Assembly: GCA_947489685.1 (NCBI GenBank)
Contig: CANLEM010000002.1
Span: 868,001-932,000, forward strand
Reading direction: 5' to 3'
Source: an uncultured Aquimarina sp.
Lineage (GTDB): Bacteria > Bacteroidota > Bacteroidia > Flavobacteriales > Flavobacteriaceae
DNA: 64,000 nt
Below, in pieces: positions 8,865 through 18,808 of the stretch (position 1 is the first letter of the stretch; each line of letters starts with the position of its first letter). Both the position numbers and the translations under genes were made by a program. The notes beneath the pieces are model-generated. The model had not been told where the DNA came from. It worked only from the letters and a program-made list of their open reading frames with translations, and made no database searches.

Positions 8865-8938
8865 TGTAATGAGATAAAGTTAGACAACGAATATAAGGTA
8901 ATTCGATATAATCTTTTCGATTTGTATCATTTTGATAT

Positions 8939-8969
8939 TTGAAAAAGCTAAAGGCATCTTGTATCTTTG
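8939..8969 (+). promoter_or_regulatory. Bacteroidota promoter for the second DUF3078 gene
   Basis: TTG (8939-8941), a 20-nt spacer and TATCTTTG (8962-8969). The TTG at 8967 inside the -7 element is in frame with the gene but should be discounted as a start. Confidence 0.7.
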
Positions 8970-8996
8970 CACCTCTACCCTGCAATAAAAGATCAA

Positions 8997-10028
8997 ATGA
9001 AAGTTTTTTTATCGGCTCTTCTCTTATTATTTTCTGTAACAAGGATAACAGGTCAGGAAAAAGAAGGCGAAACTATATATCTAGATTCGATTCAGGTAAA
9101 CCTCAAACGCTCTTTGGATAGTATTTTAAAGAATACTCCTAGCGCCTTAAATATTATGATCCTTAAACAAAAACTAAAAGAGATCACTCCAAAAAAACCT
9201 AAAGAAGAAGAACATGTTGGCTGGAGAAGTAAAGGTAAGTTTTCTCTACTATTTAATCAGTCTGCGTTTAATTTTGATTGGCAAGGAGGAGGGACATCAA
9301 ATGTTGCCGGTAATGCCGTACTCAACTATGAGTTTAATTATAAAAAGAAAAGCTTAACCTGGGATAACAAAATTTTGGCCGACTATGGTCTTACCTTTTT
9401 AAGAGGCGAAGATTTTGCTCGTAAAACCAATGATCGGATAGAATTAAACTCAAGATTGGGACAACGAATAGGACAAAGCTTTTGGAACTATTCGCTTTTT
9501 GTAAATTTTAGATCTCAATTTGCCAAAGGATATCGTTTTAGTAAAGACCCTGTTACCGATGAAACTATTCGAATAGAGGAAACTCATTTCTTTTCTCCAG
9601 CATTTATACAAATCGGTCCTGGTTTATTATGGAAAAAAAGCGATAATTTAAATGTCAATATTGCACCAGTAACTACTCGTATGATCTTTGTAGATGATCA
9701 GTTTACAAGTGGCGAGGATTATGTAGATGGTGATTATTTTGGTGTTGATGCAGGAAAGAGTTCTAGGTTTGAATTTGGTGGTTCTTTGGCCGCCTATGCA
9801 AAATTTAAACTCTTCAAAAATGTAACGATGGAACACCTGCTTAATGTATACTCAAATTATATCGAAGATCCTGCAAATATTGATTTAGACTATACTCTAA
9901 ACATCAATTTGGTAGTCAATAAATATATTACCGGCAACTTTGCTTTTCAGGCAATTTATGATGACAACGCTACCGGTGGTTTTCAAATAAGAGAAATCAT
10001 TGGATTAGGACTCAATTATGAGTTTTAA
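8997..10028 (+). CDS. DUF3078 outer-membrane beta-barrel-like protein (copy 2)
   Basis: Starting at the ATG at 8997 gives a 343-residue protein with a signal peptide (MKVFLSALLLLFSVTRITGQ). It shares the DUF3078 core with the gene at 7441 (LLFNQSAFNFDWQGGGTSN, LTWDNKILADYGLTFL) and ends with the same NYEF-type aromatic terminus. It carries about 60 extra residues between the signal and the core. An in-frame TTG at 8967 was rejected because it overlaps the promoter. The pair probably arose by duplication. It converges on hflX with only 2 nt between the stops and no visible terminator. Confidence 0.85.
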   Translation: MKVFLSALLLLFSVTRITGQEKEGETIYLDSIQVNLKRSLDSILKNTPSALNIMILKQKLKEITPKKPKEEEHVGWRSKGKFSLLFNQSAFNFDWQGGGTSNVAGNAVLNYEFNYKKKSLTWDNKILADYGLTFLRGEDFARKTNDRIELNSRLGQRIGQSFWNYSLFVNFRSQFAKGYRFSKDPVTDETIRIEETHFFSPAFIQIGPGLLWKKSDNLNVNIAPVTTRMIFVDDQFTSGEDYVDGDYFGVDAGKSSRFEFGGSLAAYAKFKLFKNVTMEHLLNVYSNYIEDPANIDLDYTLNINLVVNKYITGNFAFQAIYDDNATGGFQIREIIGLGLNYEF

Positions 10029-10030
10029 GT

Positions 10031-11239
10031 TTACTCCTCAACGATTTCGGGATACAGAAAATTGTTATACGGAAAACGAGTGACATGAATATCTCGCACC
10101 TCTTTGTATACACGCTTTCTAAACTCATCTATATTTTCCTTATTTATGGCTGATATAAACAAAGCATTATCTCCTATTTTACTCATCCAGGTTTGTTTCC
10201 ATTCATCTAGAGTATAATGTGCCTTGGTTTTCTCTGTTGTTAAATCATCCGCATCAATAGTTTCATGCGTGTATGTATCAATTTTATTAAAAACCATGAT
10301 TGTAGCTTTATCAGTACAATCAATCTCACCCAAAATTTTATTTACAGATTCGATATGGTCTTCAAACTGAGAATGAGAAATATCAACTACGTGTAATAAT
10401 AAGTCAGCTTCTCTTACCTCATCAAGTGTACTTTTAAAACTCTCTACCAATTGTGTAGGCAGTTTTCGAATAAACCCTACCGTATCACTTAATAAAAATG
10501 GCAGGTTGCCAATAACCACTTTTCTAACCGTCGTATCCAGAGTAGCAAAAAGTTTGTTCTCGGCAAATACTTTACTTTTTGCAATAACATTCATCAAAGT
10601 AGATTTACCAACATTTGTATATCCTACCAAAGCTACGCGAACCAACTTACCTCGATTACCTCTTTGGGTAGCCATTTGTTTATCGATAGTTTGTAGTTTT
10701 TTCTTTAATAAAGAGATCCGATCTCTAACAATACGGCGGTCAGTTTCTATCTCGGTTTCTCCAGGACCACGCATTCCTATACCCCCTCGTTGTCTTTCTA
10801 AGTGAGTCCACAACCCTGTTAATCTTGGTAGTAAATATTGATATTGTGCTAATTCTACCTGGGTGCGCGCATAACTCGTTTGCGCTCGTTGCGCAAATAT
10901 GTCTAGAATCAAATTTGTACGATCAATGATCTTGGCTTTAAGAATCCGTTCAATATTTCGAAGTTGAGCCGGTGATAATTCATCATCAAAAACAACAGTG
11001 CCTATTTCATGTTGCTCCACATACGCTCTTACATCCTCCATTTTACCAGTACCGATAAAAGTTTTAGAATTAGGCATCTCCATTTTTTGAGTGAATCGTT
11101 TAACCACCTCTCCACCTGCCGTGTAGGTAAGAAATTCTAATTCATCCAAAAACTCATTAAGTTTATTTTCGTCTTGATTTTTGGTAATAATTCCTATTAA
11201 TACCGTTTTTTCGTATGCTATTTCCTTCCTTTCTAACAT
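10031..11239 (-). CDS. hflX: GTPase HflX
   Basis: HflX is a ribosome-associated GTPase that splits stalled or stressed 70S ribosomes. The 402-residue protein has the N-terminal HflX domain, the RGGIGMRGPGETEIETD signature (151-167), and the G motifs G1 GYTNVGKS (206-213), G3 DTVG (252-255) and G4 NKID (318-321). Its length is normal for the family. A TACTTTTG -7 element lies upstream on the minus strand. It converges on the second DUF3078 gene and is divergent from the EEP gene at 11363. Confidence 0.97.
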   Translation of the reverse strand: MLERKEIAYEKTVLIGIITKNQDENKLNEFLDELEFLTYTAGGEVVKRFTQKMEMPNSKTFIGTGKMEDVRAYVEQHEIGTVVFDDELSPAQLRNIERILKAKIIDRTNLILDIFAQRAQTSYARTQVELAQYQYLLPRLTGLWTHLERQRGGIGMRGPGETEIETDRRIVRDRISLLKKKLQTIDKQMATQRGNRGKLVRVALVGYTNVGKSTLMNVIAKSKVFAENKLFATLDTTVRKVVIGNLPFLLSDTVGFIRKLPTQLVESFKSTLDEVREADLLLHVVDISHSQFEDHIESVNKILGEIDCTDKATIMVFNKIDTYTHETIDADDLTTEKTKAHYTLDEWKQTWMSKIGDNALFISAINKENIDEFRKRVYKEVRDIHVTRFPYNNFLYPEIVEE

Positions 11240-11296
11240 TAGATATGATTATCTTCTTCCTCTTTATTTATTATATTGTGCTTTTAATCGAGTATA

Positions 11297-11304
11297 CAAA
11301 AGTA
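11297..11304 (-). promoter_or_regulatory. Bacteroidota -7 element for hflX
   Basis: On the minus strand the sequence is TACTTTTG, fitting TAnnTTTG, 57 nt before the hflX ATG. Confidence 0.55.
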
Positions 11305-11362
11305 CAATAATTATATAGCTGCTACTTATATCCAAAAGGGTTTATTATAAAAATCAAATACT

Positions 11363-12331
11363 ATGGCCAATAAAAATTACTATCGTAAAAAAGATACAGA
11401 TCATTATACCGTAGCATTTTATAATCTTGAAAACTTATTCGATACTACCGACGACCCTCGTACTTTGGATGAAGATTTTTTACCTGATTCTGAAAAATCC
11501 TGGAATCTAAAAAAGTACGAAAGGAAAATTTTTAAACTAGGCACCGTGATTTCTAACATTGGGTTTTTAAAAACCCGAAAGGCCCCTGTACTAGTAGGCG
11601 TAGCCGAGGTAGAAAATAAAAAAGTTTTGGAAGACCTTATCGATTCAAAACATTTAAAACATAAAGATTATGGTATTGTACACTATAATTCTCCTGATGA
11701 ACGAGGTATAGATGTTGGATTGTTATATCAAAAAAGATTTTTTAAAGTTTTACACTCAGAGAACATCCCTGTTATGGTGGATAATCAAAATGGAGAAAGA
11801 GATTATACTCGTGATATTTTGTGGGTAACAGGAACGCTTAATAATGAAGAGGTTCATATCTTGGTCAATCATTGGCCCTCTAGACGTGATGGAGCCGAAC
11901 TTACTTCGTATAAACGAGTTGTGGCAGCCGAAAAAAACCGGGAGATTATTTCGCAAATTACCTCCCAAAATGAAAATGCAAAAATCATCATTATGGGAGA
12001 TTTTAATGATGACCCTTCTAGTGAAAGTATTAGAAATTTGGTTCAAAACGATCTTTTTAATCCAATGGAAAAATTACTAACCAGATCTAAGGGCAGTACA
12101 AGTTATAGAGGGCAGTGGAATTTGTTTGATCAAATAATTTTTAGTCATAATTTTCATAAATACGAAAAAGGAAAACACAGCTTTTCTGACGCAGCTATTT
12201 TCGATCAGGATTTTTTAAGAATATATAAGGGCAGGTATAAAGGAACTCCTTTTAGAACCTATGTAGGAAGAAAGTACAAAGGCGGATATAGTGACCATTT
12301 TCCTGTATATATTAGGTTGAAATTAAGCTAA
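11363..12331 (+). CDS. Endonuclease/exonuclease/phosphatase (EEP) family protein
   Basis: This 322-residue EEP-fold metal-dependent phosphoesterase has the motifs VAFYNLENLFD (metal-binding Asn/Glu region), GVAEVENKKVL, VNHWPSRRDG, MGDFNDDP and the terminal SDHFPVY with the catalytic His. Substrates in the family include DNA, RNA, nucleotides and inositol phosphates. No signal peptide is visible with the ATG chosen (MANKNYYRKK), so it would be cytosolic unless an upstream start is missed. It is a paralogue of the frameshifted gene at 31939-33008, which does carry a signal peptide. It ends 1 nt from the stop of the convergent lipoprotein gene. Confidence 0.88.
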   Translation: MANKNYYRKKDTDHYTVAFYNLENLFDTTDDPRTLDEDFLPDSEKSWNLKKYERKIFKLGTVISNIGFLKTRKAPVLVGVAEVENKKVLEDLIDSKHLKHKDYGIVHYNSPDERGIDVGLLYQKRFFKVLHSENIPVMVDNQNGERDYTRDILWVTGTLNNEEVHILVNHWPSRRDGAELTSYKRVVAAEKNREIISQITSQNENAKIIIMGDFNDDPSSESIRNLVQNDLFNPMEKLLTRSKGSTSYRGQWNLFDQIIFSHNFHKYEKGKHSFSDAAIFDQDFLRIYKGRYKGTPFRTYVGRKYKGGYSDHFPVYIRLKLS

Positions 12332-12332
12332 A

Positions 12333-13055
12333 TTAAAAATTTAATTTACCATACCCCTGACCGGTTTTGTAGGTATCCCAACATCGCATACATGTATTAT
12401 CTAACCAAACATTAGGGAATGTATAAATATTAGTCGCACCCGTTGCTGGTACTGTTTGATCCGACGCAACCATATAAGTATGAAATTGCTTTACAAACCA
12501 ACCATCGGTACCTCTTAATTGAAGATGTGCAGTATTTAGCTTAACCCAGCTTACTGCTTCACCAGGCAAAGAGGTAACAAACATATAATAATCCCATTGC
12601 CCTTTCTGGCGATCATGGCCTGGATTATTTAACCAAACTAATTCGTTTTTTATACCCTTATTTGTTTCAAAAAAAATCCGTACCCGAACTGCACCATCTG
12701 TATCATTATGAGATTGTGTTCCAGTTAGTGTTGCAACTCTATAATACCACTCTGTGCTTACTCCTTTGTTTTCTGGCTTGTTTTTGGTTAAATATACTTT
12801 AATAGCTTCATCAAATTTTGCGGTAGCATCAGCTTCACTAATGTTTCCTTCAAAACTCATATGCAATAGTGGCCGTTCGGTTTTGGTTTCTATTTCAAAA
12901 AAAACATCACTTTTTTCTGTATTACTAACAAAACCCTCAGTTTCATTAGTGTTTATAAATTCTGTTTCTCCATCTGGTTGTTCGCATGATACGATAAGTA
13001 ATCCCAGTAGCGTTGCGAACATTAAATTTTTTAACATTATCATTCTTTTCATCAT
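12333..13055 (-). CDS. Lipoprotein with possible PLAT/LH2-like domain
   Basis: The ATG at 13055 gives 240 residues with a lipoprotein signal (LLGLLIVSC, lipid-modified C24). An upstream extension to 13142 would bury the signal and was rejected. After a low-complexity linker, residues about 85-210 show YYRVATLTGTQSHNDTDG, a VRVRIFFET strand and a distal DGWFVKQFHTYM strand. This order resembles PLAT/LH2 beta-sandwich domains, which bind lipids or proteins; that assignment is tentative. A Cys pair near the C-terminus (CMRC) may form a disulfide or bind metal. The signal resembles that of the divergent lipoprotein at 13312. Confidence 0.7.
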   Translation of the reverse strand: MMKRMIMLKNLMFATLLGLLIVSCEQPDGETEFINTNETEGFVSNTEKSDVFFEIETKTERPLLHMSFEGNISEADATAKFDEAIKVYLTKNKPENKGVSTEWYYRVATLTGTQSHNDTDGAVRVRIFFETNKGIKNELVWLNNPGHDRQKGQWDYYMFVTSLPGEAVSWVKLNTAHLQLRGTDGWFVKQFHTYMVASDQTVPATGATNIYTFPNVWLDNTCMRCWDTYKTGQGYGKLNF

Positions 13056-13221
13056 TTCTTTTCCATTTAGTGTTATACATTCCGCAGTAATTTTCAAAAC
13101 TGTTCTGATTCTTGTCCAAAAGAACGATATAAATATACCCATTTGATTTACAGCTTGTTATATGGTAAAACCCTCTTTTTTTAAGGATTTGAACTGTATT
13201 AAAACAGGTAAAAAACCCTAA

Positions 13222-13262
13222 AAAAGTCCAGATAGTTTGAAATTCAAACTATTCGGACTTTT
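13222..13262. repeat. Long inverted repeat in a divergent intergenic region
   Basis: Two 20-nt arms (13222-13241 and 13243-13262) match at 18 of 20 positions and would form a long hairpin with terminal A/T runs. It lies between two divergent lipoprotein genes, about 50 nt before the plus-strand start, where a terminator is not expected. Confidence 0.7.
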
Positions 13263-13311
13263 CGTTCTTTATCCAGTATACATTCGCACTATAAACCAAA
13301 TAATATTATAT

Positions 13312-13794
13312 ATGAAAACACAAAAATTTAAACACCTAGTATTTTTACTTTTTGGGCTACTTATTGTGTCCTGTAGTAAATCAGATCTTGCCGAATCAGA
13401 TGAGACTTTGGCATTAGAAGAAAAAGATGCGATTGAACTTGTAGAAACTCCTGATGACAAGGGTTTTATAGTTATTGGATTGGCTCCAGGAATTTATGGC
13501 AACGCCAATATAGAAGCTTATGATAGTGAAACGTATAGCTATATCTTGACTCAGGCCGAACAAAATGCTGTTCCGAGTGCCTTAAGAAGATTTAAAGTGC
13601 GTTTCCAAGTATGGTCAGGAGGTTCCTGGAAACATAAAAAGACCTATACTAATCAACCTAGCACCGTTACAGCTAAATTTCCGAAATATGGAAATAATAA
13701 CAGTGCATTATGGAGAATAGGATTTCAGATGTACAACAAAAACACTGGTGCTAATTACAGTCAAAAGTGGAAGTCTGTAATCGTAAATAATTAA
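13312..13794 (+). CDS. Small lipoprotein of unknown function
   Basis: The ATG at 13312 gives 160 residues with a lipoprotein signal peptide (FLLFGLLIVSC, C21). An in-frame TTG at 13237 lies in the inverted repeat and was rejected. After an acidic linker (ESDETLALEEKDAIE), the globular part has VRFQVWSGGSWKHKKTY and LWRIGFQMYNK strands, suggesting a small beta-rich surface domain. I do not recognise a family. It is divergent from the lipoprotein at 12333, with a similar signal sequence, and is followed by a good terminator. Confidence 0.75.
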   Translation: MKTQKFKHLVFLLFGLLIVSCSKSDLAESDETLALEEKDAIELVETPDDKGFIVIGLAPGIYGNANIEAYDSETYSYILTQAEQNAVPSALRRFKVRFQVWSGGSWKHKKTYTNQPSTVTAKFPKYGNNNSALWRIGFQMYNKNTGANYSQKWKSVIVNN

Positions 13795-14126
13795 AATCAA
13801 ATAGTTTTAAGAGTGAGGCAACTTGATCCGATAACATTGGATCGGGTTGTCTTTTATGTATTAGAACAAAAACATAGTTTATTTCTACTATCCTTAAAAG
13901 AAGTAAACCCCCTTTATTGTATCCGTTTAAACACTTTTTTTAAACGCTGTCCTTTTAGAGTTTTTAGTTTAATTTAAAATCTTACATTTTTTAAATCCCT
14001 GATATATAAAGGACTCCAGAAGAAATTGTTAATTTGTTAATATTTTTTTAACACAATAAGAGTGATGGAATCGTTCTAATGCCATACCTTGCGTAACGCA
14101 AAAAATCACACAAACAATTAATTGTC
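13795..14126. other. Intergenic gap of about 330 bases
   Basis: It holds the terminator at 13817-13855 and the leader of the large nuclease. No ORF or promoter consensus is clear. Confidence 0.6.
13817..13855 (+). terminator. Rho-independent terminator after the small lipoprotein
   Basis: A 13-bp stem (13817-13829 with 13839-13851, including G-U pairs) with a 9-nt loop is followed by TTTT. Confidence 0.8.
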
Positions 14127-17100
14127 ATGAAATTAAAATTACTTTTAATTCCATTTGTCATGTCTTGCATTATTGGGGCGCACAATGGAATTGCACAAAC
14201 TGTATTTATTAACGAACTACACTATGATAATGTAAGTACCGATGTCGATGAAGCTATCGAAATAGCGGGAATAGCGGGAACAGATCTAAGTGGATGGACT
14301 CTTGCTTTATACAACGGGTCTAATGGTACGGTTTACAACACAATCTCTCTTACCGGAGTTATTGCAGATCAACAAAATGGTTTTGGAACAGTCGTAGAAG
14401 TACTTCCTGCTAATGGATTGCAAAACGGTGCGCCTGATGGTGTAGCATTAGTAGATCCTACAAATGCTGTTATTCAATTTTTAAGCTACGAAGGTGTAGT
14501 TACTGCAACAAACGGACCTGCTTCTGGATCAACCAGTGTTGATATTGGTGTTTCAGAATCTAGTGGTACAGCCGTTGGAGCTTCTTTACAATTATCTGGT
14601 GCGGGTACCACTGCAGCAGATTTTATTTGGGAAGTAACTACAGCAAATACCTATGGAGCTGTAAACACAAACCAAGTGTTTGGAACACCAGTAGTTATAC
14701 CTGTAATTAACGAATTCGTATTTAACCATACTGGATCTGATACTGATGAGTTTGTAGAAATAAAAGCAGCTCCTGAAACTGATCTAAGTGAGTATTGGTT
14801 AATCGAAATTGATGGAGACAGTAACGCGCTAGGGACTATCGACGAAGTAATACAGCTGGGGACTACAGATGTAAATGGATATTTTACTACTGCTTTTGGT
14901 AGCAATGTATTTGAAAATGGTACTGTAGCTTTACTTTTGATTAAAAACTTTACAGGAACATTAGGGCAAGATCTAGACACAGATGATAATGGTGTTTTTG
15001 ACAATACTCCTTGGGATGAGTTAATTGATGATATTGGAGTCAACGATGGTGGTGCTACAGATCTTAATTATGCAACCGTTACCTTATTACAATCTTTTGA
15101 CGGAATATCATTTACTGTAGGTGGTGCCTCTAGATTTCCTAATGGAGAAGATACAGATGCTATTACAGATTGGACAAGAAATGATTTTGACGGAAGTGGT
15201 TTACCTAGCTTTCCTGCTGCAATAGCAGAACCAGGAGAAGCCGTAAATACTCCTAATCGAGAAAATGTAGTTATCGAAGATGGTGGTGGAGAAGATGCTG
15301 TTATTGTAATCAACGAAATTGATGCTGATACCCAAGGGTCTGATGTGTTAGAATTTGTAGAATTATATGACGGTGGGACAGGAAACGTAGCATTAGATGG
15401 ATACGTATTAGTATTTTATAATGGATCCAATAATCAAAGTTATGCTACCTATGATCTTGCTGGGTTTACTACAAACTCTAATGGGTATTTTGTAGCCGGT
15501 AATGCCGACGTGCCTAATGTGTCTATTACTTTTCCTGGTAACGGATTACAAAATGGTGCAGATGCCGTAGCGTTATATAAAACGGATGCAGCCAGTTTTC
15601 CTAATGGTACAACAGTTACAACAGATAATCTTATAGATGCTATCGTTTATGATACAAATGATGGTGATGATGCAGAGTTATTAGTGTTATTGAATACCGG
15701 AGAGCCGCAAGTAAATGAAGCTGATAAAGGAGACAAAGATGCGCATTCATTACAACGGTTTCCTAATGGATCTGGAGGATTAAGAAATACCTCTACGTAT
15801 ACTCAAGCTATTCCAACACCTGGTGCATCTAATACTAACGCTACCGAAATAGTTAACCTAATTATTAATGAATTAGATGCCGATACTCAAGGGTCTGATG
15901 TATTAGAATTTGTAGAATTATATGATGGTGGTACAGGAAACACATCACTTGATGGATTCGTATTAGTAAACTATAACGGAAATAATGATGCTAGTTATAA
16001 TGCTTTTGATTTGGATGGATTTTCTACCAATGCCGAAGGATACTTTGTAGTAGGTAATGCAGGAGTTGCAAATGTAGATCTTGTAGTGCCAGCAAACTCT
16101 TTCCAAAACGGTGCGGATGCAGTAGTTTTATATTTTGGTGATGCTACAAGTTTTCCTAACGGAACAGGAATTGTAACCGAAAACATAATCGATGCAATAG
16201 TATACGATACTAATGATAATGACGATGCAGAATTATTAGTGTTATTAAATGCAAATCAACCGCAACTCAATGAAGATGCTAACGGAAGTAAAGATGCAGA
16301 GTCTTTACAAAGAGTTCCTAACGGACAAGGAGGCGCTCGTAATACAGTTTCGTATGTCGCAAAAACTCCAACACCAGGTGCAGATAATGATGGTGTAATT
16401 GTTACTCCAGGAGAACCTATTAGTATTGCTGAAGCTAGAGCTATTGCCGAAGGTACACCTGTTACCATCGCTGGTGTATTAACCGTAACAGATAGTTTTG
16501 GTGGCCCTGCTTTTCTTCAAGATGCAACAGGTGGTATCGCCGTATTTGATGATTTGGTACAAGCAGATGCAACATTAAAAGTTGGTGATTCTATTAGAGT
16601 AACCGGCCTAAGAGCTGCATTTAATGATCAGGTACAAATTACTGGTGTTGTTGAGGTGATTAACAATGGTCTTCCTCAAAACCCAATTACTCCTTTGGAT
16701 ATAACACTGGCCGAATTGGCTGATCACCCAGGAGAACTTGTGCGTGTACTTAATACAACTTTTCCTAATCCAGGAGATTTGTTGTTTGGTAATTCTAACT
16801 TTACACTTACCGATGCCAGTGGAACAGGTGAGTTAAGAATAGATAATGATGTCGACTCTGTAGTTGGTAAAGTACAACCGGTTACTTGTCCTGAAATTAC
16901 AGGTGTGATCGGAAGATTTAGAGAATTTTTCCAATTATTACCTAGACAAGATACCGATATTCCTTGTGCGGTAGAGTTTATTCCACCAGGAGATACCGTT
17001 GGTTTCCCTAAAGAAGATACATTTGATGTCGTTGCCTGGAATATTGAATGGTTTGGAGACGAGAACAACTCTCCTGTAGGTCAAAACCCTATGTCTGATG

Positions 17101-18743
17101 CGATCCAGCGTGATAGTACTGCTACGGTACTACAAAGATTGAATGCAGATGTATATGCGGTAGAAGAAATTGCCGATGATGCTTTGTTTGCAGAATTGGT
17201 AGCTCAATTACCGGGATATGATTATATATTATCAGATGCAACTTCTAATCCAGGAGGTACTCCTCCTTTTCAAAAGGTTGGTTTTATTTATAATACCGAA
17301 ACCGTTTCTGTAGTAAATACAAGAGCAATGTTTACCTCTATTCACCCCCTATATAATGGTGGTGATGATTCTGCTATCGCAGATTACCCAAATACCACAT
17401 CACGTTTCTTTGCCAGTGGTAGACTCCCGTTCTTAATGACCGCAGATGTTACTATTAATGGTGTTACGGAGCGTATTGATTTAATAGCCTTGCACGCTAG
17501 GGCAAATAGTGGTAACGATGCTCAAGGACGCTATGATATGCGTAAATATGATGTTGAAGTATTAAAAGATTCTTTAGACGCTAACTTTGCAAACAATAAA
17601 GTGATTTTATTAGGAGATTATAACGATGATGTAGATGTTACAGTAGCCGATATCCCATCAACAATTTCTAGTTTCCAGGAATATGTTGATGATGTAGATA
17701 ATTACACTATCGTGTCTTCTGCGCTGAGTGAAGCTGGATTACGCTCCTTTGTGTTTAGAGAAAATATGATCGATCATATTGCAATAACAAATGAATTAGA
17801 TGACGCCTATATCGACAATTCGGTAACCGTGCATTATGAAGTATACGATGCTGACTATGCGTTTACAACATCGGATCACTTCCCGGTTTCTGCGAGATTC
17901 TTGTTAGAACCTGAGTTTGTAGAAAATGAATGTGCAGGCGGATCTATAGTATCTTTTGATCAGGGAAGAAGAAAAAATGGGCGAAGAGTATCTAGATATA
18001 GAAGTAACCCTTACCGCGCATTAGGAAACCCAAGAGAAAGAAGGTACTTTAACTTTGTTAGCTTAGGTTTTGGTGGTGCTATAACGATCGAATTAAACAA
18101 TGAGATTTTTGATAATAAAGATGCAAACGAGTTTGCGGTATTCGAATCTACCGGGTTCTTTGATAATATACCATGTCAGTATTACCCAGAGTCTGCAGAG
18201 ATATTTGCTTCTCAGGATGGAGTAGAGTTTGTTTCTCTAGGAACTACCTGCCAAGATGGTGAATTTGATCTTGCTACTGGTAATTTGCGCTCTGCCAAAT
18301 ACATTAGAGTAGTAGATACAAGTGATAGAAGTATCTTTCCGTGGTTTGCAGATGGATATGATCTGGATGCAATCGTATGTTTAGAAAATGGCAAAAGTAT
18401 TATTGGTAAGCAAAATGTAACCTTGGCAGAAAATCCAACTGCTCTAGAGAGTGAATTGCTTAACGAAGAGTTCGCTTTTGAAGAGATACAGATGTCTGTA
18501 ACTCCTAACCCCGTTCAAGACAGATTATTTGTAGATTTTAATGCGTTTTTAGAAAGTGATGTTGATGTATCTATTACCGACATAACTGGTAAAACAATAT
18601 ACGCACAGACACTACGATTAAATGTTGGTCAATCAAAATTATCTGTGGATATGAACCGTTACCCCAAAGGGTTTTATGTGGTTCGCATTGCTGATACTAA
18701 AGGTAGCTTTGAAGCTATTACAAAAAAGGTAATTAAACAATAA
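14127..18743 (+). CDS. T9SS-secreted multidomain extracellular nuclease with lamin-tail domains
   Basis: This 1538-residue protein has, in order: a signal peptide (1-23); four lamin-tail-like domains (about 24-180, 190-380, 390-577, 577-760; each begins with a VINE-like strand and ends near a TPG motif); an OB-fold-like domain (about 765-870: TPVTIAGVLTV, GGIAVFDD); an EEP nuclease domain (about 967-1255: VVAWNIEWFG, LLGDYNDD, SDHFPVSARF); a Cys-containing beta domain (about 1275-1425); and a type A T9SS sorting domain (about 1455-1538). It resembles secreted nucleases of the ExeM/Xds kind that degrade extracellular DNA. Domains three and four are near-identical at their starts and lie in a 555-bp repeat. 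The likely role is digesting eDNA or biofilm DNA for nutrients or detachment. Confidence 0.88.
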   Translation: MKLKLLLIPFVMSCIIGAHNGIAQTVFINELHYDNVSTDVDEAIEIAGIAGTDLSGWTLALYNGSNGTVYNTISLTGVIADQQNGFGTVVEVLPANGLQNGAPDGVALVDPTNAVIQFLSYEGVVTATNGPASGSTSVDIGVSESSGTAVGASLQLSGAGTTAADFIWEVTTANTYGAVNTNQVFGTPVVIPVINEFVFNHTGSDTDEFVEIKAAPETDLSEYWLIEIDGDSNALGTIDEVIQLGTTDVNGYFTTAFGSNVFENGTVALLLIKNFTGTLGQDLDTDDNGVFDNTPWDELIDDIGVNDGGATDLNYATVTLLQSFDGISFTVGGASRFPNGEDTDAITDWTRNDFDGSGLPSFPAAIAEPGEAVNTPNRENVVIEDGGGEDAVIVINEIDADTQGSDVLEFVELYDGGTGNVALDGYVLVFYNGSNNQSYATYDLAGFTTNSNGYFVAGNADVPNVSITFPGNGLQNGADAVALYKTDAASFPNGTTVTTDNLIDAIVYDTNDGDDAELLVLLNTGEPQVNEADKGDKDAHSLQRFPNGSGGLRNTSTYTQAIPTPGASNTNATEIVNLIINELDADTQGSDVLEFVELYDGGTGNTSLDGFVLVNYNGNNDASYNAFDLDGFSTNAEGYFVVGNAGVANVDLVVPANSFQNGADAVVLYFGDATSFPNGTGIVTENIIDAIVYDTNDNDDAELLVLLNANQPQLNEDANGSKDAESLQRVPNGQGGARNTVSYVAKTPTPGADNDGVIVTPGEPISIAEARAIAEGTPVTIAGVLTVTDSFGGPAFLQDATGGIAVFDDLVQADATLKVGDSIRVTGLRAAFNDQVQITGVVEVINNGLPQNPITPLDITLAELADHPGELVRVLNTTFPNPGDLLFGNSNFTLTDASGTGELRIDNDVDSVVGKVQPVTCPEITGVIGRFREFFQLLPRQDTDIPCAVEFIPPGDTVGFPKEDTFDVVAWNIEWFGDENNSPVGQNPMSDAIQRDSTATVLQRLNADVYAVEEIADDALFAELVAQLPGYDYILSDATSNPGGTPPFQKVGFIYNTETVSVVNTRAMFTSIHPLYNGGDDSAIADYPNTTSRFFASGRLPFLMTADVTINGVTERIDLIALHARANSGNDAQGRYDMRKYDVEVLKDSLDANFANNKVILLGDYNDDVDVTVADIPSTISSFQEYVDDVDNYTIVSSALSEAGLRSFVFRENMIDHIAITNELDDAYIDNSVTVHYEVYDADYAFTTSDHFPVSARFLLEPEFVENECAGGSIVSFDQGRRKNGRRVSRYRSNPYRALGNPRERRYFNFVSLGFGGAITIELNNEIFDNKDANEFAVFESTGFFDNIPCQYYPESAEIFASQDGVEFVSLGTTCQDGEFDLATGNLRSAKYIRVVDTSDRSIFPWFADGYDLDAIVCLENGKSIIGKQNVTLAENPTALESELLNEEFAFEEIQMSVTPNPVQDRLFVDFNAFLESDVDVSITDITGKTIYAQTLRLNVGQSKLSVDMNRYPKGFYVVRIADTKGSFEAITKKVIKQ
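15300..16409 (+). repeat. Tandem duplication of a 555-bp lamin-tail domain unit
   Basis: The two units start near 15300 and 15855; the segment encoding DADTQGSDVLEFVELYDGG is almost identical in both (offset exactly 555 nt, 185 codons). The differences are mostly synonymous, pointing to duplication under purifying selection. Confidence 0.8.
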
Positions 18744-18765
18744 TCCGATTGTTGTAATATAAAAG

Positions 18766-18799
18766 AAAGGGTCTAATATAAATATTAGACCCTTTTTTA
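18766..18799. terminator. Bidirectional terminator after the secreted nuclease
   Basis: A 14-bp perfect stem (AAAGGGTCTAATAT, 18766-18779, and its complement at 18782-18795) is followed by T's. It lies between convergent genes. Confidence 0.85.
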
Positions 18800-18808
18800 T
18801 TTATGATA

